From an uncultured Prevotella sp. (GTDB lineage: Bacteria; Bacteroidota; Bacteroidia; Bacteroidales; Bacteroidaceae): a stretch of 6,980 nt of DNA. A program made the position numbers and the translations under genes. This document shows positions 1 through 6,423 of the stretch, in pieces; position 1 is the stretch's first letter; each line of letters opens with the position of its first letter. Location: positions 1 to 6,980 of the forward strand of contig CAKOVA010000087.1 of NCBI GenBank assembly GCA_934120735.1, read 5' to 3'. The notes under the pieces are model-generated. The model had not been told where the DNA came from. It ran no database searches and was given only the letters and a program-made list of their open reading frames with translations.

Positions 1-266
1 ATCTCACCCGTGGAACTGTCACGCCATTTTCGACGGCGGACGTGAAGGTAAACGGGCTTACCACGAAGGGGAAAGTCATGGACAACCCGTTCGGCGGTAA
101 AGCCGTAACTGCTTACTGTGCCGGACTTGCGGTCTGCCTCTTCCATAAAGTTACGCTCATCCAACCAGAAGTCTATCTGGGAAATGCTCTCTTTGATATC
201 TATCACATCAAAATAATCTGCGAGTATCTCTGGAAAGATACAACGCAACAATTGCTCGGTCTTCAT
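1..266 (-). CDS. ISAon1 family transposase N-terminal region protein (3' end off window)
   Basis: The frame runs from ATG at 266 to the left edge without a stop, giving 88 complete codons. The protein begins MKTEQLLRCIFPEILADYF, continues with an acidic and aromatic stretch (IDFWLDERNFMEE, residues 34-46) and ends in view with a basic block (LHVRRRKWRDSSTGE, residues 74-88). From memory this matches the small N-terminal protein of ISAon1-type elements in Bacteroidetes, which is followed by a separate DDE transposase frame; that frame would lie left of the window. The basic tail fits DNA contact, but this is an inference. The start is chosen because the family begins with this MKTEQLL-type sequence and the ATG sits just downstream of a -7 box (271-278). 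Whether the element is intact cannot be judged here. Confidence 0.8.
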   Translation of the reverse strand, partial: MKTEQLLRCIFPEILADYFDVIDIKESISQIDFWLDERNFMEEADRKSGTVSSYGFTAERVVHDFPLRGKPVYLHVRRRKWRDSSTGE

Positions 267-270
267 AATG

Positions 271-278
271 CAAAGATA
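271..278 (-). promoter_or_regulatory. Bacteroidetes -7 box of the IS transposase gene
   Basis: Minus-strand TATCTTTG matches the Bacteroidetes -7 consensus TAnnTTTG. With usual spacing, transcription would start at about 266, the A of the transposase start codon, giving a leaderless or nearly leaderless mRNA. No TTTG is seen 19-21 bases upstream, so the -33 half is missing or degenerate and the promoter may be weak. Confidence 0.4.
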
Positions 279-408
279 ACAAATACTTATGAAATTATGT
301 GCATGAGAGGGAAGGGATGCAACTGGGTTTTACGACTGACCCGCTAATCCTTCTTTTATAGAATATGAAGCTCAAAAAGAACACCATTAGCAGCAAGAAT
401 ATTATTTC

Positions 409-638
409 TTACCGTCGACGATAGTAATTACTATTACTAACAAAATAATTATGCGAGGAAGTGTATGTATTGCCAACTTCTTTGTATACTAGCACTCCTT
501 TATCATCTAGATTCACGGCCGCAATTTCTATTCCAAGTTTTTTGATCTTCTGACCATGTAATCATAAGCTCTATGCCGTGCATTTTTCCCTCGGAACCAA
601 GTATGCCATGTTTTTGGATGCATTAAATCATTAAACAT
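409..638 (-). pseudogene. Possible frame-broken remnant of a small unknown gene
   Basis: On the minus strand an ATG at 638 opens a frame of 36 codons (MFNDLMHPKTWHTWFRGKN at its start) that stops at TAG 530-528. A second frame, open between a TGA at 564-562 and a TAA at 411-409, overlaps it and reads QKIKKLGIEIAAVNLDDKGV and onward for about 50 codons. Joined by one frameshift in the A-rich stretch near 540-556, they would make a protein of about 80 residues. I recognise no family and see no convincing promoter. Both frames are short enough to arise by chance in AT-rich DNA, so this is a weak call. It lies between the insertion sequence end and the small membrane protein gene, where decay would not be surprising. 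Confidence 0.22.
421..439. repeat. AT-rich palindrome
   Basis: Positions 421-434 read ATAGTAATTACTAT, a perfect 14-bp palindrome. Overlapping it, 422-439 can fold as TAGTAAT-TACT-ATTACTA, a 7-bp stem with a 4-nt loop. It follows CGTCGACG, an 8-bp palindrome at 413-420. No T-tract follows, so a terminator is unlikely. It may be a protein-binding site or a product of AT-rich composition. Confidence 0.4.
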
Positions 639-697
639 GAAAGAGTTAGCGCATTTATTATCAATGTATTACAACGACAAACAACAACAGAAATCGA

Positions 698-711
698 CCT
701 TGCCAACAAGG
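698..711 (-). terminator. Weak candidate terminator for the small membrane protein gene
   Basis: The minus strand reads CCTTG-TTGG-CAAGG just after the stop codon at 719, a 5-bp stem with a 4-nt loop. The following sequence is T-rich but interrupted (TCGATTTCTGTTGTTGTTT). The position suits an intrinsic terminator, but the stem is short and there is no clean T run. Confidence 0.25.
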
Positions 712-718
712 CGAGCCA

Positions 719-922
719 TTAGATGGCCTGAAAGCCTTTAATGCTGTTGGTCTTCAGAATATCTTTTAGGCTCAACTCGCCATCCGAGGCGTGTGCGGCA
801 CTGTTAAAAGCGTCCTCCTCATCAGCTGTTGGGCAATAATTGAACCATTTGTCGTGCAGCACACCACACCCCCAGCCCAGGAGGGCAATGGCTATAAACA
901 CCAGTAATGCTATGATTTCCAT
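719..922 (-). CDS. Hypothetical small membrane protein, 67 aa
   Basis: The function is unknown and I recognise no family. Residues 2-20 (IIALLVFIAIALLGWGCG region) form one strongly hydrophobic segment with no preceding charge except E2, consistent with a membrane anchor. The remaining 45 or so residues are polar and acidic (ADEEDAFNSA, DGELSLKDIL) and could be an exposed tail. Two cysteines (C19 and C30) flank the end of the hydrophobic segment. The start at 922 is the only ATG in the frame and lies about 22 nt downstream of the start predicted from a TAnnTTTG box at 949-956, with a modest AAGG before it. It is transcribed away from the susC operon. In favour of a real gene are its promoter, composition and clean membrane segment; against it is its length. 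Overlapping frames at 822-1079 and 840-1073 are less convincing. Confidence 0.45.
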   Translation of the reverse strand: MEIIALLVFIAIALLGWGCGVLHDKWFNYCPTADEEDAFNSAAHASDGELSLKDILKTNSIKGFQAI

Positions 923-948
923 ACCTTATATATTTATATTGAACCTTG

Positions 949-956
949 CAAAAATA
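949..956 (-). promoter_or_regulatory. Bacteroidetes -7 box for the 67-aa gene
   Basis: Minus-strand TATTTTTG fits TAnnTTTG. Transcription would begin near 944, leaving a leader of about 22 nt before the ATG at 922. No TTTG is present at the expected -33 position, so this is a half-match. Confidence 0.35.
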
Positions 957-1148
957 GGAAATAAAGATGAATCGGCCATGGATTCTGTAGAAAACATTCG
1001 AGGCGTTCGCCATTTCACCCGCACATGCATCGAGCAAGTCATCTACCCAAGAGGATGTTCCCGGAGTGAGTGACGACATGGCGATACATGAGATAGCATG
1101 TCGATTAAAAGGGCATGTTTTACCATCGTTGCCTCACATAGAAGCCCA

Positions 1149-1177
1149 GGATGAACATCATCCAACAACTTTTTTTT
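1149..1177 (+). terminator. Hairpin followed by eight T's, candidate terminator
   Basis: GGATGA-ACA-TCATCC at 1149-1163 is a perfect 6-bp inverted repeat with a 3-nt loop. It is followed by AACAAC and then eight T's (1170-1177). The shape resembles an intrinsic terminator reading rightward, but the 6-nt gap between stem and T run is unfavourable and I see no convincing plus-strand gene ending here. It could instead be a binding site. Confidence 0.3.
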
Positions 1178-1309
1178 GAAAATTACATATTTACGCATTG
1201 CATTGAAAACAGGAAGAAGAATGTCATATCGTCACCAATGCGCACCAAATAAAAATAAAGGTGACCTATTATAACAATTGTCATTGATGAATTGCTCGAC
1301 TGCCGAAAA

Positions 1310-1326
1310 CAACATGGCACATGTTG
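1310..1326. promoter_or_regulatory. Perfect 17-bp inverted repeat, candidate operator of the susC operon
   Basis: CAACATG-GCA-CATGTTG is a perfect 7-bp inverted repeat with a 3-bp centre. Its centre (1318) is about 67 bp upstream of the transcription start predicted for the susC promoter, a distance typical of activator sites. Polysaccharide utilization loci are usually switched on by a substrate-sensing regulator, and none is encoded in this window. A terminator reading is the alternative, because CGTGA and seven T's (1332-1338) follow the repeat. The assignment as an operator is inference from position and symmetry. Confidence 0.4.
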
Positions 1327-1348
1327 CGTGATTTTTTTCCTTGTTTTT

Positions 1349-1380
1349 TTTGTTTCCTTTGGCGAGAATTGATATATTTG
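1349..1380 (+). promoter_or_regulatory. Promoter of the susC-susD operon
   Basis: TTTG at 1349-1352, a 20-bp spacer and TATATTTG at 1373-1380 match the primary Bacteroidetes promoter consensus (TTTG, 19-21 bp, TAnnTTTG) at every defined position. The start site is predicted near 1385. This is the best promoter match seen upstream of the operon and it reads directly toward susC. A primary-sigma promoter fits a regulator-controlled rather than an ECF-sigma-controlled locus. Confidence 0.75.
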
Positions 1381-1536
1381 TAGCGGTTAACAACCTACTA
1401 CTATCTACAACCTACCGCTAACAACCCCTGAAAAGCGTAAAGACGAAACCACTATTGGCAACTGACAAGGGTAAGTATGCGGGTACGTGCGCAGCACGAG
1501 TGAACAAGACTATATTACTAACCTAATTCTATAAAT
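1381..1536 (+). other. Leader of the susC operon, with repeats and a small hairpin
   Basis: About 150 nt separate the predicted start from the susC ATG, long for this group. ACAACC occurs three times (1390-1395, 1407-1412, 1421-1426); the first two copies extend to ACAACCTAC, and the region 1385-1430 is almost free of G. TAGCGGT (1381-1387) and ACCGCTA (1414-1420) are perfect inverted repeats, but the left arm straddles the predicted start, so the RNA may not contain it. Nearer the gene, CGTGC-GCA-GCACG (1486-1498) forms a 5-bp hairpin. No long upstream frame or known riboswitch is apparent. There is no strong Shine-Dalgarno sequence before 1537; the last 20 bases are A/T-rich, as is usual in Bacteroidetes. 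Confidence 0.45.
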
Positions 1537-4500
1537 ATGAAAAGACGATTATTCTTGATGATGTCGTTCCTTCTCTTCATGATAGGAACTGCATTTGCAC
1601 AAACTGATGTGTCAGGAACCATTATTTCAAAAGAGGATGGACAACCCGTCGTGGGAGCTACCATTCAAGTTGTTGGTTCTGGCACAGGAGCTATCTCGGA
1701 CATTGACGGTAAGTTTAAACTAACCTTGCCACAAGGAAAACGAACACTGCGCATTACCTATGTAGGCATGGAGCCGCTGGACGTAACGGCCAAGAACAAC
1801 ATGCGAATAGTGATGGAGCCAGTGCAGAAGAGCATTGACGAAGTGATTGTTGTAGCCTATGGTACAGCCAAGAAATCAGCCTTTACCGGTTCGGCAGGCG
1901 TACTGAAAGAAGATGAAATATCTAAGGTACAAGTAACCAACCCAGTAGATGCATTGCGTGGAAAAGTATCTGGTGTACAGATGACCCGACAGTCAGGACA
2001 GCCTGGTGGATCGTCTCCTGCTATCCGCATCAGGGGTATCAGTTCTATCAACTCAGGCAACGCACCATTAATTATTCTTGACGGTGTGCCTTTTGATGGC
2101 GATATGAACTCTCTTAACCCTGCTGATATCGAAAGTGAAACAGTGTTGAAAGACGCTGCCTCAGCTGCTTTGTACGGTGCACGTGGTGCCAACGGTGTGA
2201 TTATTATAACCACTAAGAACGGGCGCAAAGACCATGCTTCCGTCACATTTGATGCCAAATGGGGTGCAAACAGTCGAATGTTGCCCGACTATGAGTATAT
2301 CAACCACCCTGCTGCCTATTACGAAATGTGGTACAAAGGCTTGTACAACTACGCCATTGACAAACGCGAATCCTCTCCTTTGGAAGCATATAGATTTGCC
2401 AATGAGAACTTAACCTCGAACACCAGCTTTGGCTTAGGATATAATGTTTATAACGTTCCCGCCAATGAATATTTGATTGGTAAGAACGGAAAGTTGAACC
2501 CTAACGCTACGTTGGGCAACGTAATCACGGCTCCTAACGGCACCAAATACATGCTTTATCCAGACAACTGGTTGGATGCCATCTATAAAAGCAGCATGCG
2601 TCAGGAATACAATTTAACTGCAAACGGCAGTACGGAGAAATCAACCTTCTTTGGTTCGGCAAACTATCTGAAATATGATGGTATTTCGCCCAACTCTGAT
2701 TACACCCGTTTCTCTGGACGTATGAAAGCAGATTATCAAATTAAACCTTGGTTGAAGCTCGGCGGAAACTTCAGTTACTCGCACTACGAGAGCAACTCGT
2801 TGAGGGACGGAGGTAACGGCGGTGCCCCCGACAACGTCTTCGCCATGGCTACCATCGCGCCTATCTACCCGCTCTATCTTCGTGATGAGAAGGGCAATAT
2901 CATGACTTTCGATAATGGAGGAATCCCCGCATACGACTACGGTGATGGTCAAACATTAGGCATACCAAGAGCTTTCTTGCCTAACGCAAACGGTCTTTCA
3001 GACAACTTGCTGAATCAAAACGGCGAAGAGGGCAACTCATTCAGTGCGATTGGTACTGCTGAAATACGCTTCCTCAAAGATTTCAAGTTCACGACAACCA
3101 ACAGTGTGTTTGTGGATGAATACAGAGGAATCACCACGCACAACCCTTGGTTGGGTCACTATTCTGCCCAAAAGGGTGCCGTACAACGTTCACACAAGAG
3201 AACATGGAGCTACAACTACCAACAATTGCTTAACTGGCATCACGAGTATGGAGCACATGAGGTTGAGGCCATGCTGGGACATGAATATTACCGTTCACGT
3301 GGTTACAACATATTTGGCGAACGCCAAAAAACCTTCTCAAACGAAAGTAGCGAGATGAACCAAGCTATCTTAGTTATCGACACAGGCTCTTCTATGAGCG
3401 ACTACAACACTGAAGGATGGTTCGGTCGTGCTCAGTACAACTATGACCAACGTTATTTTGGTTCGATGTCCTATCGTCGCGACGCTTCCTCTCGTTTCCA
3501 TCCCAAACATCGCTGGGGTAACTTCTGGTCTTTGGGTGGTGCCTGGCTGGTAAGCAAAGAGTCTTGGCTGAAGACCAATTGGATTAACGAATTAAAACTG
3601 AAGGCATCGTACGGAGAGCAAGGAAACGACCGAATCGGTAACTTCCGCTATGCTTATATGTACAACATTGTGAACTCAAACGGTGAGCTTGCTATTACAC
3701 CAGCAACAGTAGGTAACGAGGAAATCACTTGGGAGAAAGGTGGAAACTTCAACACTGGTATTGATTTCACGCTCTTCGGCAGCAGGTTAAGTGGTTCTTT
3801 GGAATACTTCTACCGTACCACAACAGATATGTTGGCTTGGTATACACTGCCAGGAACAACGGGTTACACCGGCTATTACAAAAACATTGGTAACATGGCC
3901 AACAGCGGAGTTGAAATAGAACTCAACGGAGACCTCATCCGAACCAAAGATTTCACATGGTCGGCACACCTGAACTTTACAACTTACAAAAACCGTATCA
4001 CCAAGCTGGCTAAAGAAAGCAAGAATGCTGTAGTAGACGGCGTTGAAGGTTATATGTCTGGTGGTTACTTCTATGGCGAGGATCAACCCCTCAACGTATT
4101 CCGTATGTATCGCTATGCTGGTGTTGACCATAAAACGGGTGAAGCCTTGTATTACAAGAACGTTTACGAGACCGATGCCAATGGCAAGCGTGTGTTGGAC
4201 AGCAAGGGGCAACCCATTGTGAAAGAGTTAACCACTGTAAAGACAACAGGCGAGGCCGACTATTACCTCTGTGGCACCTCACTGCCAGATGGCTATGGCG
4301 GGTTTGGTACATCTGTTAACTTCAAAGGCTTTGATTTCTCCATTGACTTTGCTTACCAAATTGGCGGTCAGTACTACGATGGCACCTATGCCAGCGCCAT
4401 GTCGCTCAGCCGTGGCTACGCTTTCCACACAGATATGTTAAAAGCATGGTCGCCAGAAAATACCGAATCGAACATTCCACGCATCCAGAGCAATGACGAG

Positions 4501-4764
4501 TTCTCGACAGCTTACAGCGATCGCTTTTTGATGAACGCATCAAGTCTGTCATTGCAAAACATCACCTTGGGATATACACTTCCGGCCAAGTTAACCACTT
4601 CATGGGGTTTGGAGAAGATACGCATTTATGGTGTTGCTGACAATGTATGGCTGTGGTCGAAGCGCCAAGGTATGGACCCAAGACAAAGCATTGACGGAAC
4701 TGGTAACAATGTGAACTATTCACCCATACGCACCATTACAGGTGGTATATCGATCACATTCTAA
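1537..4764 (+). CDS. SusC/RagA family TonB-dependent outer membrane transporter
   Basis: This outer membrane beta-barrel should import a glycan or peptide captured by its SusD-like partner, using TonB/proton-motive energy. Residues 1-21 are a signal peptide with cleavage likely at AFA|Q22. Residues 24-94 are a carboxypeptidase-regulatory-like domain (VSGTIISKEDGQPVVGATI). DEVIVVAYGT at 101-110 is the conserved TonB-box-like segment of the family. The plug follows, with ALRGKVSGVQ and the SusC signature around 174-229 (GNAPLIILDGVPF, DAASAALYGARGANGVIIIT). The rest, about 840 residues rich in aromatic, alternating segments, is the barrel, ending in GGISITF with the terminal phenylalanine typical of outer membrane proteins. 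At 1075 residues it has the usual length and appears intact. There is no STN signalling domain between signal peptide and regulatory-like domain, which argues against control through an anti-sigma factor. The start is set by the signal peptide. The substrate is unknown. Confidence 0.95.
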   Translation: MKRRLFLMMSFLLFMIGTAFAQTDVSGTIISKEDGQPVVGATIQVVGSGTGAISDIDGKFKLTLPQGKRTLRITYVGMEPLDVTAKNNMRIVMEPVQKSIDEVIVVAYGTAKKSAFTGSAGVLKEDEISKVQVTNPVDALRGKVSGVQMTRQSGQPGGSSPAIRIRGISSINSGNAPLIILDGVPFDGDMNSLNPADIESETVLKDAASAALYGARGANGVIIITTKNGRKDHASVTFDAKWGANSRMLPDYEYINHPAAYYEMWYKGLYNYAIDKRESSPLEAYRFANENLTSNTSFGLGYNVYNVPANEYLIGKNGKLNPNATLGNVITAPNGTKYMLYPDNWLDAIYKSSMRQEYNLTANGSTEKSTFFGSANYLKYDGISPNSDYTRFSGRMKADYQIKPWLKLGGNFSYSHYESNSLRDGGNGGAPDNVFAMATIAPIYPLYLRDEKGNIMTFDNGGIPAYDYGDGQTLGIPRAFLPNANGLSDNLLNQNGEEGNSFSAIGTAEIRFLKDFKFTTTNSVFVDEYRGITTHNPWLGHYSAQKGAVQRSHKRTWSYNYQQLLNWHHEYGAHEVEAMLGHEYYRSRGYNIFGERQKTFSNESSEMNQAILVIDTGSSMSDYNTEGWFGRAQYNYDQRYFGSMSYRRDASSRFHPKHRWGNFWSLGGAWLVSKESWLKTNWINELKLKASYGEQGNDRIGNFRYAYMYNIVNSNGELAITPATVGNEEITWEKGGNFNTGIDFTLFGSRLSGSLEYFYRTTTDMLAWYTLPGTTGYTGYYKNIGNMANSGVEIELNGDLIRTKDFTWSAHLNFTTYKNRITKLAKESKNAVVDGVEGYMSGGYFYGEDQPLNVFRMYRYAGVDHKTGEALYYKNVYETDANGKRVLDSKGQPIVKELTTVKTTGEADYYLCGTSLPDGYGGFGTSVNFKGFDFSIDFAYQIGGQYYDGTYASAMSLSRGYAFHTDMLKAWSPENTESNIPRIQSNDEFSTAYSDRFLMNASSLSLQNITLGYTLPAKLTTSWGLEKIRIYGVADNVWLWSKRQGMDPRQSIDGTGNNVNYSPIRTITGGISITF

Positions 4765-4781
4765 CATAAACAAATAAGAAG

Positions 4782-6392
4782 ATGAAACTTACAAATATAA
4801 TCACAAAAGCATTTGTGGGCTCGTTAATCTGTTCTTCGCTGCTCACAAGCTGTATAGATGAGACTTTCCCAACGTCTCAAGCTACAAAAGACCAAGTTGG
4901 CAAATCGCCCACGGCAACCGAGGCGATGGTCAACGCCATCCCTGCTTATGCCAAAGCTGTATGGTGGTCATGGGACATTTCATACAGTTGGGGAATCGGT
5001 GCCATGATGCACATCCGTGATGTCATGACCGAAGATTTGGCCACCGTGGACAATGAGTTCGATTGGTTTTGGATGTGGGCAAACTGTACTCTCCTCGGTC
5101 AAGACAGACTTAGCACGCAATTCCTGTTGCAATATCCCTACAAATATATTTTGAACACGAACAATGTCATTGGAACCATCGACCCCAAAACCGCGACTGA
5201 TGAGCAAAAAGGATATTTAGGCGTGGCGCAAGCCAACCGGGCCATGATGTATTTGGATATCGCTCGTATGTTCGAGTTCTTGCCAAACAAGGTGACAAGC
5301 AACATCAATGCAGACGGGAACGACGTTACTGGGCTAACCGTTCCTATCATCAAACCTAACATGAGCAATGATTCCGCACGTGTGAATCCTCGTGCTACAA
5401 AGGAAAAGATGACTGCATTCATTCTTGAAGACTTGAAAAATGCAGAGCAAAACATCATTCATTTGAAGAGTACCCGTGGACAAACCCTTCCTGATCTGGC
5501 TGTTGTCTATGGTTTGGAGGCACGCCTCTATCTTTGGATGGGCGACTATGCCAATGCTGAAAAGGCGGCTCGAAACGCTATCAACAAAGCAAGCGTGCAA
5601 CCTATGACAGAAAAAGATTGTCTAGACCCAGCAAAGGGTTTCAACCAAGCTGACAAATGGATGTGGGCTGTTCAATACACCAAGGATGATGAAGCGGTTA
5701 AAGACGGATGGCTGAATTGGACGTCATGGAAGAGCAACGAAATTACATACGGATATCTCCAAAATCCATGTAAGCAAATGATTGGTAAGAGCGTTTATGA
5801 TAGAATCGGTGATACCGACTTCAGAAAACTGATGTGGAAAGCTCCAGACGACTCACCTTTGGCCGCTAAAAACGTCTATGTTGACAATAAGTTTAAATCT
5901 ATTCTTCCCACATACGCTTCCTTAAAATGGAGACCGGGAGAAGGCCGATTTGATGACATGATTACTGGCGAGTCTACCGCTTACCCACTCATGCGCGTTG
6001 AGGAAATGTATTTTATCGAAGCCGAGGCAGCCGCACATCAGGATATAGCGCGAGGAAAGAAGCTCGTAGAAGACTTCATGCGCAACTATCGTGATAAGCA
6101 ATATTCGGCCACAGCATCCACGAAAGACGCTTTGGTAGAGGAAATTGTTTTCCAAAAACGTGTGGAACTTTGGGGCGAGGGACAAACATTCTTCGATGTA
6201 AAGCGTTTGAACTACTCAGTTAAACGTGGCTATCCCGGCACAAACTTCTATGAGAGATGCAGATTCAACACCGACGGTCGTCCAGCATGGATGAACATCG
6301 TGTTTGTAGACCAAGAGCAAATCAACAATAAAGCGCTTGTAGGATGGAACAACCCTGACCCATCCAACAAATACACGCCATGGGTGAAGTAA
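4782..6392 (+). CDS. SusD/RagB family nutrient-binding outer membrane lipoprotein
   Basis: This is the surface-exposed lid and binding partner of the SusC-like transporter encoded 17 nt upstream, after an AAGAAG that may serve as ribosome binding site. The signal sequence ends in the lipobox LLTSC, with lipidated C24; the following IDE is acidic, as in the surface-export signals of Bacteroidetes lipoproteins. Helical TPR-like parts include residues 147-165 (GVAQANRAMMYLDIARMFE) and 243-257 (YGLEARLYLWMGDYA). The family's C-terminal motifs are clear: MRVEEMYFIEAEA at 404-416 and RVELWGEGQTFFDVKRLN at 460-477. An aromatic-rich stretch at 61-99 (WWSWDISYSWG, then DWFWMW) lies in the N-terminal part where SusD proteins often place ligand contacts; its role here is inferred. 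The length of 536 is normal and the frame is intact. The ligand is unknown. Confidence 0.93.
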   Translation: MKLTNIITKAFVGSLICSSLLTSCIDETFPTSQATKDQVGKSPTATEAMVNAIPAYAKAVWWSWDISYSWGIGAMMHIRDVMTEDLATVDNEFDWFWMWANCTLLGQDRLSTQFLLQYPYKYILNTNNVIGTIDPKTATDEQKGYLGVAQANRAMMYLDIARMFEFLPNKVTSNINADGNDVTGLTVPIIKPNMSNDSARVNPRATKEKMTAFILEDLKNAEQNIIHLKSTRGQTLPDLAVVYGLEARLYLWMGDYANAEKAARNAINKASVQPMTEKDCLDPAKGFNQADKWMWAVQYTKDDEAVKDGWLNWTSWKSNEITYGYLQNPCKQMIGKSVYDRIGDTDFRKLMWKAPDDSPLAAKNVYVDNKFKSILPTYASLKWRPGEGRFDDMITGESTAYPLMRVEEMYFIEAEAAAHQDIARGKKLVEDFMRNYRDKQYSATASTKDALVEEIVFQKRVELWGEGQTFFDVKRLNYSVKRGYPGTNFYERCRFNTDGRPAWMNIVFVDQEQINNKALVGWNNPDPSNKYTPWVK

Positions 6393-6423
6393 TTAATATT
6401 GTAACATCATATCATTAGAAATT

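Larger units (their letters stand above)
1..342 (-). mobile_element. End of an ISAon1-like insertion sequence (partial)
   Basis: This is the transposase-start end of an insertion sequence that continues past the left edge. The support is the transposase-type reading frame at 1-266 and a short non-coding tail to about 342. On the minus strand the likely tip begins GGGTCAGTCGTAAAACCCAG, and its GGGT and ACCC pair as a small subterminal inverted repeat. The outer boundary is inferred: the opposite end is not in the window, so neither the terminal inverted repeat nor a target-site duplication can be confirmed. The tip could lie a few bases either side of 342. Confidence 0.65.
957..1345. other. 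Non-coding stretch upstream of the susC promoter
   Basis: I see no gene I can support here. A minus-strand frame at 822-1079 overlaps the 67-aa gene, has no promoter and matches nothing I know. The stretch contains two perfect short inverted repeats (listed separately), a smaller ACAATTGT palindrome at 1274-1281, and T runs at 1170-1177 and 1332-1338. No tRNA or known riboswitch shape is apparent. Operators for the downstream operon are the most likely content. Confidence 0.5.

Noticed and set aside
42..347. Plus-strand frame of 101 codons
   Set aside because: It lies opposite the recognisable transposase N-terminal gene on the minus strand and reads out through the IS tip; its sequence resembles no protein I know.
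840..1073. Plus-strand frame of 77 codons
   Set aside because: It is antisense to the 67-aa gene for much of its length and has no promoter, ribosome binding site or recognisable domain.
822..1079. Minus-strand frame of 85 codons
   Set aside because: It overlaps the 67-aa gene in another frame, has no -7 box in front and has a biased, unconvincing composition in its second half.
1274..1281. ACAATTGT palindrome
   Set aside because: An 8-bp AT-rich palindrome is expected by chance in DNA of this composition; it is noted only as part of the upstream stretch.
1381..1420. RNA hairpin from TAGCGGT and ACCGCTA as a riboswitch or attenuator
   Set aside because: The left arm mostly precedes the predicted transcription start (about 1385), so the RNA stem probably cannot form; it is kept only as a DNA-level repeat.
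1857..2258. Minus-strand frame of 133 codons inside susC
   Set aside because: It is antisense to the conserved plug region of SusC, whose sequence constraints explain the lack of stops.
3787..4212. Minus-strand frame of 141 codons inside susC
   Set aside because: It is antisense to the intact barrel coding sequence, with no start signals or recognisable protein features.
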